A stretch of 64,000 bases of DNA from Morganella morganii H1r (GCF_000633515.1 NZ_AYMP01000014.1:62001-126000), one strand, 5' to 3'. Positions 17,795 to 27,347 are shown, numbered from the stretch's first letter. The notes: generated by a model not told the origin, from the letters alone. Numbers and translations are program-made.

Positions 17795-18802
17795 ATGACA
17801 ATGCCGACGTCTTTATGTCCGAACCGCATGCAGGTCCATTCTGTCAGGCAGGAAACCCCGGATGTGTGGACTATCAATCTGATTAACCACGATTTTTATC
17901 AGTATCACGCAGGGCAGTATGCGCTGGTGAGTATCCGCAACAGTGATGAGACACTGCGTGCTTATACCTTATCTTCCACACCGGGACTGAGCCCGTTCCT
18001 GAGCCTGACAGTGCGCCGTCTGGATGACGGACAGGGTTCCGGCTGGCTGACCGGCGAGGTGAAACCGGGTGATTACCTGTGGCTGTCTGATGCACAGGGC
18101 GAATTTACCTGTGATGCCCGTCCGGCGGAGCGCTATCTGATGCTGGCTGCCGGTTGCGGCGTGACCCCGGTGATGTCGATGACCCGATGGATCCTGCACC
18201 GTCAGCCGGAAAGCAGGGTGACGGTGATTTTCAACGTGCGTGATAAACAGCAGGTGATTTTTGCTCAGGAATGGCAGCAGTTGCTGACTGCATTCCCGGC
18301 CCGTCTGCGCCTGATCCTGATGGTGGAAAACAGTGATGAGACGGATGAATTATTATCCGGGCGCCTGTCAGAAGAAAAACTGAAGGCACTGATCCCGGAT
18401 ATCGCACAGCACACGGTGATGACCTGTGGTCCGGCGCCGTATATGAAGAATGTGCAGACATTCTGTCAGGCACTGAATGTGGATCCGGGCAGCTTCTTTA
18501 TGGAGCGTTTCGGGCCGGAGCCGGAAGCAGAAGCCGGAGAGCAGATGGTCACCATGACGATTCAGTCCCCGCTGCGTCAGGTGAAAGTGCCTGTCGGTAT
18601 GACGCTGCTGGCGGCGATGGAAGCCAACAGTGTGCCGGTGATGGCCGCCTGCCGTGCCGGTGTCTGCGGCAGCTGTAAAACCCGTGTCCGCAGCGGTGAA
18701 TACACCACCACCAGTACCATGACGCTGACCCCCGAAGAGATTGAGCAGGGTTATGTTCTGGCGTGCAGCTGTCAGATTCAGGGCAATGTTGAATTAGCCT
18801 GA
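17795..18802 (+). CDS. hcr: NADH oxidoreductase Hcr, electron donor to Hcp
   Basis: 335 residues: ferredoxin-reductase-type FAD domain (RAYTLSSTPG, FAD-binding), NAD domain (LAAGCGVTPVMSM; MTCGPAPYMKNV) and a C-terminal plant-type [2Fe-2S] domain with CRAGVCGSCKTRV and a distal Cys in LACSC. It passes electrons from NADH to Hcp. ATG at 17795 after a GTCAGGAGAG Shine-Dalgarno. Confidence 0.96.
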   Translation: MTMPTSLCPNRMQVHSVRQETPDVWTINLINHDFYQYHAGQYALVSIRNSDETLRAYTLSSTPGLSPFLSLTVRRLDDGQGSGWLTGEVKPGDYLWLSDAQGEFTCDARPAERYLMLAAGCGVTPVMSMTRWILHRQPESRVTVIFNVRDKQQVIFAQEWQQLLTAFPARLRLILMVENSDETDELLSGRLSEEKLKALIPDIAQHTVMTCGPAPYMKNVQTFCQALNVDPGSFFMERFGPEPEAEAGEQMVTMTIQSPLRQVKVPVGMTLLAAMEANSVPVMAACRAGVCGSCKTRVRSGEYTTTSTMTLTPEEIEQGYVLACSCQIQGNVELA

Positions 18803-18826
18803 TTGAGAATCATTCGGTATAATGGC

Positions 18827-18856
18827 AAAAAAGCGTCGTTTTCAGCGGCGCTTTTC
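18827..18856 (+). terminator. Terminator after hcp-hcr
   Basis: AAAAGCG-TCG and GCGGCGCTTTT form a stem with one mismatch followed by TCTGTTTT. Placed 25 bases after the hcr stop. Confidence 0.65.
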
Positions 18857-18929
18857 TGTTTTCCGGCGGATAAACGCCGGGTTTCCGCTATGCTGTAAAT
18901 GTCATCATAATAAAAAAGGATTTTCAGCA

Positions 18930-19319
18930 ATGAATAAGACAGAGTTTGTAACCCGTGCCCTGACTGATGTGCTCGGTGAACATATCGGTGATGAATCCCT
19001 GGTTGAACAGTATTTTTCCCGTGATTATGTTCAGGTGGTGAATGGTCAGACAATTGAATTCCCCGCATTTCTTGCCCATCTTAATGCCCTGAAAATGGCA
19101 ACCCGCAGTATTACCATTGAGATTAAATCCATCGCAGAAGGTGAGTCTTGTGTGCATACTCAGCATATCGCGAAGGCGGAAAAAGTCAGTGGCGAACACG
19201 CCGCCTTTGAGGTTTTCGCCTGTTTCCGTCTGGCAGACGGCAAAATTGTCCGCTGTGAGGAAGTGACACGGCAGCTGACCGGTGATGAGAGTGATAACGA
19301 TCTGGGTTCCCGGACCTGA
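18930..19319 (+). CDS. SnoaL/NTF2-like protein
   Basis: 129-residue cytoplasmic protein with the cone-shaped NTF2/SnoaL pattern: N-terminal helices, YFSRDYVQVVNGQTIEFPAFLAHLNAL, then long strands ending AAFEVFACFRLADGKIVRCEEVTRQL. Family members are isomerases, hydrolases or ligand binders; no specific activity can be given. ATG 18930 selected by AAAAAGGA upstream. Confidence 0.8.
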   Translation: MNKTEFVTRALTDVLGEHIGDESLVEQYFSRDYVQVVNGQTIEFPAFLAHLNALKMATRSITIEIKSIAEGESCVHTQHIAKAEKVSGEHAAFEVFACFRLADGKIVRCEEVTRQLTGDESDNDLGSRT

Positions 19320-19410
19320 TCGGTAACCTCAATGCTTTCTAAACGAAAGAGTAATAGTCCTCGCCATATAATTTATGAGAGTTATAATTCGCGCCGCATT
19401 TAAGGTGCAG
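19320..19410 (+). promoter_or_regulatory. Probable promoter region of the M-box-mgtE transcript
   Basis: Two exact TATAAT elements (19367-19372 and 19383-19388) lie just upstream of the riboswitch. No good TTGACA -35 is evident for either. Confidence 0.5.
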
Positions 19411-19575
19411 TATCTCGTTAGGCGAGGCTCCTATACAAACAAAGGTTGCTGATCTGACGACGTCGAGAGACGCCCAAGATTAGGACAGGTTATATCGAAC
19501 AGAAGGTATAACCCGAAGTAACTTCCCGCAGTCTGCGGGATACGTTGTATAGTGCTAAAACCGAGACGTGAGATA
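19411..19575 (+). ncRNA. M-box (ykoK-type) Mg2+ riboswitch
   Basis: Conserved M-box blocks appear in order: CGTTAGGCGAGGCTCCTATA, GCTGATCTGACGACGTCGAGAGACGCC, a variable stem, and GTATAGTGCTAAAACC. Closing helix P1 pairs TATCTC (19411-19416) with GAGATA (19570-19575). Downstream, TGAGA (19569-19573) can instead pair with TCTCA (about 19588-19592), so the 3' side of P1 is shared with an alternative hairpin, the expected switch. No T-run follows that hairpin, which argues for control by a mechanism other than simple intrinsic termination. It directly precedes mgtE, a standard M-box target. Confidence 0.93.
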
Positions 19576-19654
19576 GCCTACGCATTCTCTCATCTGGTTT
19601 CGCCCCTATTGGAGTGCTGTTTGAAGTCCATAACAGACATTAGGGTCACACATC

Positions 19655-20716
19655 ATGAAATTAACCAACTACGAAAAAGCGGACGCGCTGGTCATTTCCG
19701 CGCCATCCGTTAATCCGCCACACCACACCGAACGTCCGCAGCGCAGTGATGAAGACGCCGTCAGTGCTTACATGAGTCAGGCGTATATCCGCGTGACCGT
19801 GTCAGACACGATTGCTGCCGTCAAACTGACGCTGCGTGAGGAACTGGAGGGTGAGCAGATCCCCACTTATTTATATGTACTGGATGAGGATAATTACCTG
19901 AATGGTATCCTGCCGGTCAAAGCCCTGCTGACGGCAGCGGAAGATACGTTTGTCGCCGATGTGATGCGCCAGACCTATTTTTCTGTTTCACCGGAGCAGT
20001 CCCGGCACGATGTGTACGAGCTTATCAATAACAGCGGGATTGATACGGTGCCGGTGGTGCAGTTCGGCAAGCTGGCCGGTATTCTGCGTCCGCAGGATAT
20101 TGCGGAGCTGATTGAGGATGAGAACACGCAGGATGCGGCATTACAGGGCGGTTCCCAGCCGCTGGATGAGCCTTATCTGAGCACCAGCCCGTTCACACTG
20201 TGGCGCAAGCGCGCAGTCTGGCTGCTGATGCTGTTCGTGGCGGAAGCGTATACCGGTACGGTGCTCAAGGCATTTGAGGAACAACTGGAAGCGGCTATCT
20301 CACTGGCTTTCTTTATCCCGCTGCTGATCGGCACCGGGGGTAACAGCGGTACTCAGATCACCTCAACCCTCGTCCGTGCCATGGCACTCGGGGAAGTGAG
20401 TCTGCGTAATATCGGCGCGGTGCTGCGCAAAGAGCTGTCCACGTCACTGCTGGTGGCCCTGACCATGGGATGTGCGGGGATGATCCGCGCCTGGTTCCTG
20501 GGGGTCGGGCCGGAAGTGATGATGGTGGTCAGTCTGACACTGGTGTGTATCACGGTCTGGAGTGCGATTGTCTCCTCCATTATTCCGATGGTGCTTAAGC
20601 GTCTGAAAGTGGATCCGGCAGTGGTTTCCGCACCGTTTATTGCCACCCTGATTGACGGTACCGGGCTGATTATCTACTTCGAGACAGCCAAGCTGATTAT
20701 GACTGATCTGGTGTAA
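19655..20716 (+). CDS. mgtE: Magnesium transporter MgtE, short form
   Basis: 353 residues. CBS-domain pair at about residues 38-165 ([48 protein letters not shown]) followed by five membrane helices, with the pore signature [27 protein letters not shown] and the [16 protein letters not shown] end. The superhelical N-terminal domain typical of about 450-residue MgtE proteins is missing. It imports Mg2+ through the inner membrane; the CBS domains gate it. Expression should be switched by the M-box in its leader. It overlaps the end of sprT by 20 bases tail to tail. Confidence 0.93.
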   Translation: MKLTNYEKADALVISAPSVNPPHHTERPQRSDEDAVSAYMSQAYIRVTVSDTIAAVKLTLREELEGEQIPTYLYVLDEDNYLNGILPVKALLTAAEDTFVADVMRQTYFSVSPEQSRHDVYELINNSGIDTVPVVQFGKLAGILRPQDIAELIEDENTQDAALQGGSQPLDEPYLSTSPFTLWRKRAVWLLMLFVAEAYTGTVLKAFEEQLEAAISLAFFIPLLIGTGGNSGTQITSTLVRAMALGEVSLRNIGAVLRKELSTSLLVALTMGCAGMIRAWFLGVGPEVMMVVSLTLVCITVWSAIVSSIIPMVLKRLKVDPAVVSAPFIATLIDGTGLIIYFETAKLIMTDLV

Positions 20717-21248
20717 GGTCGCCGGGGGATGATATTGCAGCCGCACTGTTATCCCGCACCAGCGTACTTTTACAATGACGGCACAGGTACTGACTTTCCC
20801 CGCGCAACACTTTGTTATGGCGGCGGACGGTCAGTTCATGTGCCGTTTTGCATTGGCAGCGGTAGGTGAATGTCCGGCTGCGGACCGAGGTCACATCAAA
20901 GCGGTGTGTGCGGATGGCCGGAACACCCAGCACCTCTGTCATCATCCACTGCCATTCCCGCCCGTGCGGCGCAACGCGGCCGAAACGTCGGTAAACCAGC
21001 AGATGCGCCAGCTCGTGGGGGACCACATCCTGTATGAATTTATGGCTGTTTTCAGTCAGTAATACCGGATTGAGACGGATTTCCCATTTTTGCAGGCAGG
21101 CGCTGCCTGCCGTCGTGCCGCGCTGGCGATAGTTCAGCTCAGGCTCCGGATAATCCGTTCTCAGTACCCGGCAGGCGCGGGTCAGATAATCACGCAGGGT
21201 CTGCATGCAGGCCTGTTGTAATGCGGTGGGAACTCGGGTCGGTTTCAT
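20697..21248 (-). CDS. sprT: SprT-family zinc-dependent metalloprotein
   Basis: 183 residues. SprT-like domain with the zinc motif [13 protein letters not shown] (HExxH) and third His in APHGREW, then a C-terminal zinc ribbon (YRCQCK...LCRHCK). Strong resemblance to E. coli SprT. Start at ATG 21248 from alignment with the family (MKPTRVP...LQQA); the RBS is weak. The extra C-terminal tail (about 20 residues, [16 protein letters not shown]) is beyond the E. coli length and overlaps mgtE. Confidence 0.9.
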   Translation of the reverse strand: MKPTRVPTALQQACMQTLRDYLTRACRVLRTDYPEPELNYRQRGTTAGSACLQKWEIRLNPVLLTENSHKFIQDVVPHELAHLLVYRRFGRVAPHGREWQWMMTEVLGVPAIRTHRFDVTSVRSRTFTYRCQCKTAHELTVRRHNKVLRGESQYLCRHCKSTLVRDNSAAAISSPGDLTPDQS

Positions 21249-21321
21249 AGCCGGAAGCTTAGCGGGACTGACGTAAAGCTGCAACCGTTATCAGTATGTT
21301 GTATATATCTCAAAATAATAT

Positions 21322-21337
21322 TATATTTAATTATATA
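21322..21337. promoter_or_regulatory. AT-rich inverted repeat, candidate operator of the ArsR-type regulator
   Basis: TATAT-TTAATT-ATATA lies 21 bases upstream of the regulator start and near its promoter. BigR-type repressors bind AT-rich palindromes at their own promoters. Confidence 0.5.
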
Positions 21338-21357
21338 GTGTAGTAAGGAATAAATTT

Positions 21358-21675
21358 ATGACACCAACACAGCTTACCGATATGCAGGAAGCCGCCGAAG
21401 GCGTTGCTGCTCTGCTGAAAATACTGGGAAATCCGGATCGTCTGCTGCTGCTCTGCCAGCTGAGCCGGGGCGAATGCAATGTCAGTGAACTGGAGGAGCT
21501 GACCGGCATCAATCAGCCGACGTTATCACAGCAACTGACGGTGTTGCGCAATGAAGGACTGGTAAATACCCGGCGTGAGGGAAAACGTATCTATTATTCC
21601 GTGGCAGATGAGAAAGTACTGATATTGCTGACCACGCTGTATCAGCTTTATTGTCCTGAAAAAAAAGGAAAATAA
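21358..21675 (+). CDS. ArsR-family repressor, BigR/YgaV type
   Basis: 105-residue winged-helix regulator. The HTH is at about 45-65 (NVSELEELTGINQPTLSQQLTVLRNEGLV), followed by the wing RREGKRIYYSV. Two cysteines, in SRGECNVSEL and LYCPEKK, match the pair that senses sulfide/persulfide in BigR, SqrR and YgaV, rather than the arsenic or zinc sites of other ArsR proteins. Followed after 1 base by two YeeE/YedE genes, so it probably controls them. ATG with AAGGAA 7 bases upstream. Confidence 0.88.
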   Translation: MTPTQLTDMQEAAEGVAALLKILGNPDRLLLLCQLSRGECNVSELEELTGINQPTLSQQLTVLRNEGLVNTRREGKRIYYSVADEKVLILLTTLYQLYCPEKKGK

Positions 21676-21676
21676 T

Positions 21677-22087
21677 ATGGTGATTGATAGCGCGGCCTTT
21701 ACGCCGGTCAGTGCGGCTCTGGGCGGGCTGATGATCGGCATAGCGGTTGCTGTGCTGTTACTGTTTAACGGGCGGATTGCCGGGATCAGCGGGATTTTCG
21801 CCAATATGTTCACAAAGCAGAGCGGCTGGCGGGTAGCGTTTATTGCCGGGCTGGCAGGTGCACCGTGGGTTTACAGGTTGTTTGCCGGTCAGCCGGATGT
21901 GGTGATCGCGGCGGGTTATCCGCTGCTTATCGCCGCCGGTCTGCTGGTTGGTTTCGGTACGCGGCTGGGTAACGGCTGTACCAGCGGGCACGGTATCTGT
22001 GGTATGGCGCGGTTATCAAAACGATCATTTGCGGCTGTGGCGGTGTTTATGGTTACGGCTTTTCTGACGGTCTGGCTGATGAAATAA
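21677..22087 (+). CDS. YeeE/YedE half-transporter, subunit A (PmpA-like)
   Basis: 136 residues with about four hydrophobic segments. The family motif GFGTRLGNGCTSGHGICGMARLSKRS carries the conserved Cys residues thought to relay sulfur species (thiosulfate or sulfide-related) across the membrane. It is a half-size unit that needs a partner, encoded directly downstream. One base from the regulator gene. Confidence 0.88.
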   Translation: MVIDSAAFTPVSAALGGLMIGIAVAVLLLFNGRIAGISGIFANMFTKQSGWRVAFIAGLAGAPWVYRLFAGQPDVVIAAGYPLLIAAGLLVGFGTRLGNGCTSGHGICGMARLSKRSFAAVAVFMVTAFLTVWLMK

Positions 22088-22096
22088 GGACGAACT

Positions 22097-22522
22097 ATGC
22101 CTGTTATCACTGCATTAATCAGCGGGATTTTGTTCGGCCTCGGTTTGCTGGTGGCCGGGATGGGTAACCCGCAGAAGATTCTGGCGTTTCTGGATATCAC
22201 CGGCAACTGGGATCCTTCACTGCTGATCACCATGGCGGTGGCTATGGCGGTCAGTATGGTTGCCTTTACGGTGGCCAGAAAACGGAAAAAGACGGTATGT
22301 GGCACACCGATTGAGTTACCGGCAAACAGTAAAATTGATAAACGGCTGCTGACCGGTGCACTGCTGTTTGGTCTCGGCTGGGGACTGGCGGGAATTTGCC
22401 CGGGACCCGGTATTCTGTTATCCGGGATGCTCAGTATCAAAGGGTTGGTATTTACGGCATCAATGATTGCCGGGATGGTGATTTTTGCACTGTATTCATC
22501 GTATCAGCGCGGCAAAGCATAG
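22097..22522 (+). CDS. YeeE/YedE half-transporter, subunit B (PmpB-like, DUF6691)
   Basis: 141 residues, four hydrophobic segments. Contains GLLVAGMGNPQKILAFLDITGNWDPSL and the second sulfur-transport motif LFGLGWGLAGICPGPGILL with its conserved Cys. Pairs with the preceding subunit. Regulator plus two half-transporters matches BigR-PmpAB loci from plant-associated bacteria, but no persulfide dioxygenase (Blh) is present here. Confidence 0.88.
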   Translation: MPVITALISGILFGLGLLVAGMGNPQKILAFLDITGNWDPSLLITMAVAMAVSMVAFTVARKRKKTVCGTPIELPANSKIDKRLLTGALLFGLGWGLAGICPGPGILLSGMLSIKGLVFTASMIAGMVIFALYSSYQRGKA

Positions 22523-22544
22523 TGAATGACTGTGTTCGGAACGT

Positions 22545-22576
22545 AAAAAAACCGGCTTTTTTTCAGCCGGTTTTTT
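22545..22576. terminator. Bidirectional terminator between the sulfur operon and metK
   Basis: Seven A, CCGGCT, loop, AGCCGG, six T. The A-tract and T-tract allow it to work on both strands. Confidence 0.92.
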
Positions 22577-22597
22577 GTGCCTGTTAACAACAGGAAA

Positions 22598-23752
22598 TTA
22601 TTTCAGACCAGCGGCTTCACGCAGCTGTTCTGCTTTGTCGGTTTTTTCCCACGGGAACTGAGGACGCCCGAAGTGACCGTATGCTGCGGTTTCCTGATAA
22701 ATCGGGTGCAGCAGATCCAGCATCTGAATCAGACCATACGGACGCAGGTCGAAGAACTCGCGCACCAGCAGCGTCAGTTGCTGGTTGGAGACTTTACCGG
22801 TACCGAAGGTTTCCACCATGATGGACGTCGGCTCTGCCACGCCAATCGCGTAGGAGACCTGGATTTCACAGCGGTCAGCCAGACCGGCTGCGACAATATT
22901 TTTTGCCACATAACGGGCCGCGTAGGCTGCGGAACGGTCAACTTTTGACGGATCCTTACCGGAGAATGCGCCGCCGCCGTGACGTGCCATACCGCCGTAG
23001 GTATCGACGATGATTTTACGGCCGGTCAGACCGCAGTCACCCATTGGTCCGCCGATAACAAAACGGCCGGTCGGGTTGATGAAATATTTGGTGGTCGGAT
23101 CCAGCCATTCTTCCGGCAGAACCGGTTTGATGATCTCTTCCATCACCGCTTCATGCAGATCTTTCTGTGAGATGTCTTCAGCGTGCTGGGTTGACAGCAC
23201 AACCGCGTCAATCCCGGCGATTTTATTGTCATCATAACGGAAGGTGATCTGGCTTTTCGCATCCGGGCGCAGCCACGGCAGTGTGCCGCTTTTACGTACC
23301 TGAGCCTGACGCTCGACCAGACGGTGGGCATAGGTGATCGGTGCCGGCATCAGCACGTCAGTTTCGTTTGAGGCATAACCAAACATCAGACCCTGGTCAC
23401 CGGCGCCCTGCTCAAGCGGGTCAGCGCGGTCAACGCCCTGGTTAATATCAGCGGATTGTTTACCGATAGCACTGATTACCGCACAGGAATCAGCATCGAA
23501 GCCCATGGATGAGCTGGTATAGCCAATCTCACGGACAGTACGGCGCGTGATTTCCTCAATATCAACCCAGGCCTTGGTGGTGATTTCACCACCGACCAGA
23601 ACCATACCGGTTTTGACATAGGTTTCACAGGCAACACGCGCTTTGGGATCTTGTTTTAAAATCGCATCAAGGACTGCATCCGAAATTTGGTCGGCAATTT
23701 TATCCGGGTGTCCTTCAGATACGGACTCAGAAGTGAAAAGATGTGTAGTCAT
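22598..23752 (-). CDS. metK: S-adenosylmethionine synthetase
   Basis: 384 residues, cytoplasmic; makes SAM from methionine and ATP. Signatures: [51 protein letters not shown]. Same length and start as E. coli MetK. A row of MetJ-box-like 8-mers lies 45-76 bases upstream. Divergent from speA. Confidence 0.98.
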   Translation of the reverse strand: MTTHLFTSESVSEGHPDKIADQISDAVLDAILKQDPKARVACETYVKTGMVLVGGEITTKAWVDIEEITRRTVREIGYTSSSMGFDADSCAVISAIGKQSADINQGVDRADPLEQGAGDQGLMFGYASNETDVLMPAPITYAHRLVERQAQVRKSGTLPWLRPDAKSQITFRYDDNKIAGIDAVVLSTQHAEDISQKDLHEAVMEEIIKPVLPEEWLDPTTKYFINPTGRFVIGGPMGDCGLTGRKIIVDTYGGMARHGGGAFSGKDPSKVDRSAAYAARYVAKNIVAAGLADRCEIQVSYAIGVAEPTSIMVETFGTGKVSNQQLTLLVREFFDLRPYGLIQMLDLLHPIYQETAAYGHFGRPQFPWEKTDKAEQLREAAGLK

Positions 23753-23796
23753 TATTTTTCTCTACCTTAAGTGAAGTGAACTTTCGGTACATTGAT

Positions 23797-23828
23797 GGAT
23801 GTATTAACTTCTAGACGGCTATTCTAGT
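23797..23828. promoter_or_regulatory. MetJ-box-like tandem 8-mers upstream of metK
   Basis: In-phase 8-mers GGATGTAT, TAACTTCT, AGACGGCT and ATTCTAGT; the third matches the met box AGACGTCT at seven of eight positions, the others weakly. metK is a MetJ target in E. coli. Confidence 0.55.
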
Positions 23829-24372
23829 GTAAAATTGGCAGCGGTTCCAGAAATTTTATAGTGCTACCGGTTTTTCCGCTGGTTTTTTTCACTTTTAATA
23901 ATGTGTTACGGGACTGTTTTTATTTTTTACACTCATTCGTCATTTTGATTTTGCATTTTTGTGTCATAACCGGTATAAACTGCGGCCAGTAGCTGTGAAT
24001 TTTTCTTCAGTTATAAACGGCAGAAACTCTGGTTTTCTGTATGATTCAGGCGGGGGTTACGGTGTGTAATCCTGTGTGGGGGTAAATGGGTTAATGAACC
24101 ATTATCTGCTGCTTGTTGACGTTCAACAGCCACGTGCTTTACAGCATGTGTCCGCGTCTTTTTCTGTTCTCTCTTCCTCTCTGACTGACACGTGCTCTGC
24201 ACGGCGTTTTCCGTATCCGCTGCACTCAAACAGACCGGATAACGCAAGCAGGCGGGTCACTCTGCGGTAAGCCCGTAAATCTGTGTCCGGTTTGTGCCGG
24301 ATGATGTAATCCATTTTGAATTTTTACTTGTCAACAGGACAGATTTATCCCACGGTGAAGGGGGATAGGCGT
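23829..24372. other. Long metK-speA intergenic region
   Basis: This stretch has the metK promoter at its left end and presumably a long speA leader. An open frame on the plus strand (about 24076-24270) has no convincing RBS and no recognisable product; no homolog of E. coli YqgB or YqgD is evident. Confidence 0.45.
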
Positions 24373-24420
24373 ATGTCAGCCATACAGGTAAGTTTCACTC
24401 CAGAATCAGGAGATGACTAA
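24373..24420 (+). CDS. Candidate 15-codon upstream ORF coupled to speA
   Basis: ATG at 24373 with a strong Shine-Dalgarno (AAGGGGG, 8 bases upstream) reads [15 protein letters not shown] and stops at TAA, whose last A is the first base of the speA ATG (TAATG). The speA Shine-Dalgarno AGGAG lies inside the frame. The arrangement suggests translational coupling or a leader peptide. No run of arginine or other control codons is present. Confidence 0.5.
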   Translation: MSAIQVSFTPESGDD

Positions 24421-26324
24421 TGAATGATAATATCGCGCTGAAGATGCAGCAGACCTATAACATCGCATACTGGGGCGGCAGCTATTACGGTGTGAATGAC
24501 CTCGGTCATGTCACCGTCTGCCCGAATCCGGAGATGCCGCAGGCCGCCGTTGACCTGGCTGAACTGGTCAACCGTGTGCAGAAAGAGCGGGAACACATCC
24601 GTCTGCCTGCATTATTCTGCTTTCCGCAGATTTTGCAGCATCGTCTGCGCTCGATTAATGCCGCGTTCCGCCGTGCCCGCGAATCCTATGGTTACAAAGG
24701 TGATTATTTTCTGGTTTACCCGATTAAGGTCAACCAGCAGCGGCGCGTGATTGAAACCCTGGTCAATGCCGGGGAGCCGCTGGGACTGGAAGCCGGTTCC
24801 AAAGCCGAGCTGATGGCGGTACTGGCGCACGCGGGGATGACCCGCAGTGTGATCGTCTGCAACGGCTATAAAGACCGTGAATATATCCGTCTTGCCCTGA
24901 TGGGCGAGAAACTGGGTCACAAAGTGTATCTTGTGATTGAAAAAATGTCGGAAATCGCCGTGGTGCTTGAGGAAGCAAAAAATCTGGATGTGGTACCGCG
25001 CCTCGGCGTGCGGGCGCGTCTGGCCTCTCAGGGCTCCGGTAAATGGCAGGCCAGCGGCGGTGAGAAATCCAAGTTCGGTCTGGCGGCCACGCAGGTACTG
25101 CAGCTGATTGATATGCTGCGTCAGGCAGACAGTCTGGAGAGTCTGCAGCTGCTGCACTTTCATCTCGGTTCCCAGATGGCGAATATCCGCGATATCGCCA
25201 CCGGTGTCCGTGAATCCGCCCGTTTCTATGTCGAACTGCATCAGCTGGGTGTCAATATTCAGTGCTTTGATGTCGGCGGCGGCCTCGGGGTGGATTATGA
25301 AGGCACCCGTTCGCAGTCTGACTGCTCTGTGAACTACGGGCTGAATGAGTATGCCAATAATGTGATCTGGGCTATCGGTGATGCCTGTGAAGAGCACGGC
25401 CTGCCGCACCCGACCGTGATTACCGAATCCGGCCGCGCCCTGACGGCGCACCATACCGTGCTGGTTTCCAACGTGATCGGGGTGGAACGTAACGAGTTCT
25501 CCCCGGTGGAAGCGCCTGCTGAAGACGCACCGCGTCCGGTTGCCAGCCTGTGGGAAACCTGGGAAGAGATGCAGACCAAAGGCAATGCCCGCTCTCTGCG
25601 TGAATGGCTGCACGACAGCCAGCTCGACCTGCATGATATCCACACCCAGTACGCGCAGGGCATGCTGTCCCTGACCGAACGCGCCTGGGCGGAAGGGCTG
25701 TATCTGAATATCTGCCGCCGTATCCAGCAGGATCTCGATCCGGGTAACCGCGCACACCGCCCGATTATCGATGAACTCCAGGAACGTATGGCGGATAAAT
25801 TCTATGTGAATTTCTCGCTGTTCCAGTCGCTGCCGGATGCGTGGGGGATCGATCAGCTGTTCCCGGTGCTGCCGATCGAAGGGCTGGATAAGCCGCTGGA
25901 TCGTCGTGCGGTGCTGCTGGATATCACCTGTGACTCCGACGGTATTATCGACCATTATGTGGACGGTGACGGGGTGGCGACCACCATGCCGATGCCGTCT
26001 TATGACCCGGAAAATCCGCCGATGATGGGCTTTTTCATGATTGGTGCCTATCAGGAAATTCTCGGCAATATGCATAACCTGTTCGGCGATACCGCCGCAC
26101 TCGATGTGTATGTCGGTGAAAACGGTCAGGTGCGCTATCTGGAAAGCGAAGAGGGCGATTCCGTGGCGGATATGCTTCAGTATGTGAAGCTGGATCCGAA
26201 AATTCTGCTCGAACGCTTCCGTGATCAGGTGAAAGTCTCTGATCTGGATGAAGAGGAGCAAAAGGCCTTTACCGAAGAGTTCGAAAGCGGCCTGTACGGT
26301 TACACGTATTTAGAAGACGAATAG
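24420..26324 (+). CDS. speA: Biosynthetic arginine decarboxylase
   Basis: 634 residues, PLP-dependent fold III enzyme converting arginine to agmatine, the first step of the agmatine route to putrescine. PLP-binding Lys in [60 protein letters not shown], and catalytic-site CDSDG ([15 protein letters not shown]). Slightly shorter at the N-terminus than E. coli SpeA (658). AGGAG 7 bases before the ATG. speB follows after 75 bases. The 3' end is duplicated: the final LEDE-stop codons recur imperfectly right after the stop. Confidence 0.97.
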   Translation: MNDNIALKMQQTYNIAYWGGSYYGVNDLGHVTVCPNPEMPQAAVDLAELVNRVQKEREHIRLPALFCFPQILQHRLRSINAAFRRARESYGYKGDYFLVYPIKVNQQRRVIETLVNAGEPLGLEAGSKAELMAVLAHAGMTRSVIVCNGYKDREYIRLALMGEKLGHKVYLVIEKMSEIAVVLEEAKNLDVVPRLGVRARLASQGSGKWQASGGEKSKFGLAATQVLQLIDMLRQADSLESLQLLHFHLGSQMANIRDIATGVRESARFYVELHQLGVNIQCFDVGGGLGVDYEGTRSQSDCSVNYGLNEYANNVIWAIGDACEEHGLPHPTVITESGRALTAHHTVLVSNVIGVERNEFSPVEAPAEDAPRPVASLWETWEEMQTKGNARSLREWLHDSQLDLHDIHTQYAQGMLSLTERAWAEGLYLNICRRIQQDLDPGNRAHRPIIDELQERMADKFYVNFSLFQSLPDAWGIDQLFPVLPIEGLDKPLDRRAVLLDITCDSDGIIDHYVDGDGVATTMPMPSYDPENPPMMGFFMIGAYQEILGNMHNLFGDTAALDVYVGENGQVRYLESEEGDSVADMLQYVKLDPKILLERFRDQVKVSDLDEEEQKAFTEEFESGLYGYTYLEDE

Positions 26325-26340
26325 CTTAGAAGATGAATAA
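26309..26340 (+). repeat. Short duplication across the speA stop codon
   Basis: TTAGAAGACGAATAG (stop of speA) is followed one base later by TTAGAAGATGAATAA: a 15-base near-identical tandem copy of the last codons and stop. Confidence 0.75.
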
Positions 26341-26399
26341 TACCCGGCGGGATACTACGTCCGGCTTTGTGTCAGTAAGACATTGATAAAGGAATCATT

Positions 26400-27323
26400 A
26401 TGATTAACAGCACATTAGGTAATCAGACCGACAACTCACTGGTCTCTAATGCGTTTGGTTTTCTCCGCCTGCCGCTGAATTTCCGGCCGTACACCAGTGA
26501 CGCTGACTGGGTGATCACCGGTGTTCCGTTTGATATGGCGACCTCCGGCCGCGCCGGTTCCCGTCACGGACCGGCAGCAATCCGTCAGATTTCAACCAAT
26601 CTGGCCTGGGAAGGTAACCGCTGGCCGTGGACATTTGACATGCGCGAGCGCCTGAATGTGGTGGATTGCGGTGATCTGGTGTTCGCGTTCGGTGATGCAC
26701 AGGACATGAGTGATAAGTTACAGGCGCACACAGAAAAAGTGCTGGCGTCCGGTAAAAAATGTCTCTCTTTCGGGGGGGATCACTTTGTGACGCTGCCGCT
26801 GCTGCGCGCGCACGCCAAACATTTCGGTAAGATGGCGCTGGTGCATTTCGATGCACATACCGACACTTACGGCAACGGCAGCAAGTTTGACCATGGCACC
26901 ATGTTCTATCATGCGCCGAATGAGGGACTGATTGACCCGGCGCATTCTGTGCAGATTGGTATCCGTACCGAGCATGAAACAGACAACGGTTTCACCGTGA
27001 TTGATGCTGCACAGGTTAATGACCGCACCGTGGATGATGTGATTGCTCAGGTGAAAGCGATTGTCGGTGATATGCCGGTTTATCTGACCTTCGATATCGA
27101 CTGTCTGGATCCGGCATTTGCCCCGGGAACCGGCACACCGGTTATCGGCGGGCTGACAACGGATCGCGCACTGAAACTGTTGCGCGGCCTTCAGCCGCTG
27201 AATATCGTCGGTATGGATCTGGTGGAAGTGGCACCGGCGTATGATCAGTCCGATATCACGGCGCTGGCCGGCGCAACCATTGCACTGGAAATGCTCTATC
27301 TCCAGGCCGCCAAAAAAGGCTGA
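26400..27323 (+). CDS. speB: Agmatinase
   Basis: 307 residues, binuclear Mn ureohydrolase converting agmatine to putrescine and urea. Metal ligands seen in GGDH ([12 protein letters not shown]), DAHTDTY and [16 protein letters not shown]. Highly similar to E. coli SpeB. ATG at 26400 with AAAGGAA upstream. Together with speA it completes arginine to putrescine. Confidence 0.97.
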   Translation: MINSTLGNQTDNSLVSNAFGFLRLPLNFRPYTSDADWVITGVPFDMATSGRAGSRHGPAAIRQISTNLAWEGNRWPWTFDMRERLNVVDCGDLVFAFGDAQDMSDKLQAHTEKVLASGKKCLSFGGDHFVTLPLLRAHAKHFGKMALVHFDAHTDTYGNGSKFDHGTMFYHAPNEGLIDPAHSVQIGIRTEHETDNGFTVIDAAQVNDRTVDDVIAQVKAIVGDMPVYLTFDIDCLDPAFAPGTGTPVIGGLTTDRALKLLRGLQPLNIVGMDLVEVAPAYDQSDITALAGATIALEMLYLQAAKKG

Positions 27324-27347
27324 AACCGGTTTCGCCACCGTTAAAAC

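Noticed and set aside
24076-24270. Possible small gene in the metK-speA gap
   Set aside because: No convincing Shine-Dalgarno, unlike E. coli YqgB/YqgD, and an equally long frame exists on the other strand.
24612-26261. 549-codon open frame antisense to speA
   Set aside because: It lies wholly inside the highly conserved speA gene on the opposite strand, has His/Arg-rich shadow composition and no RBS.
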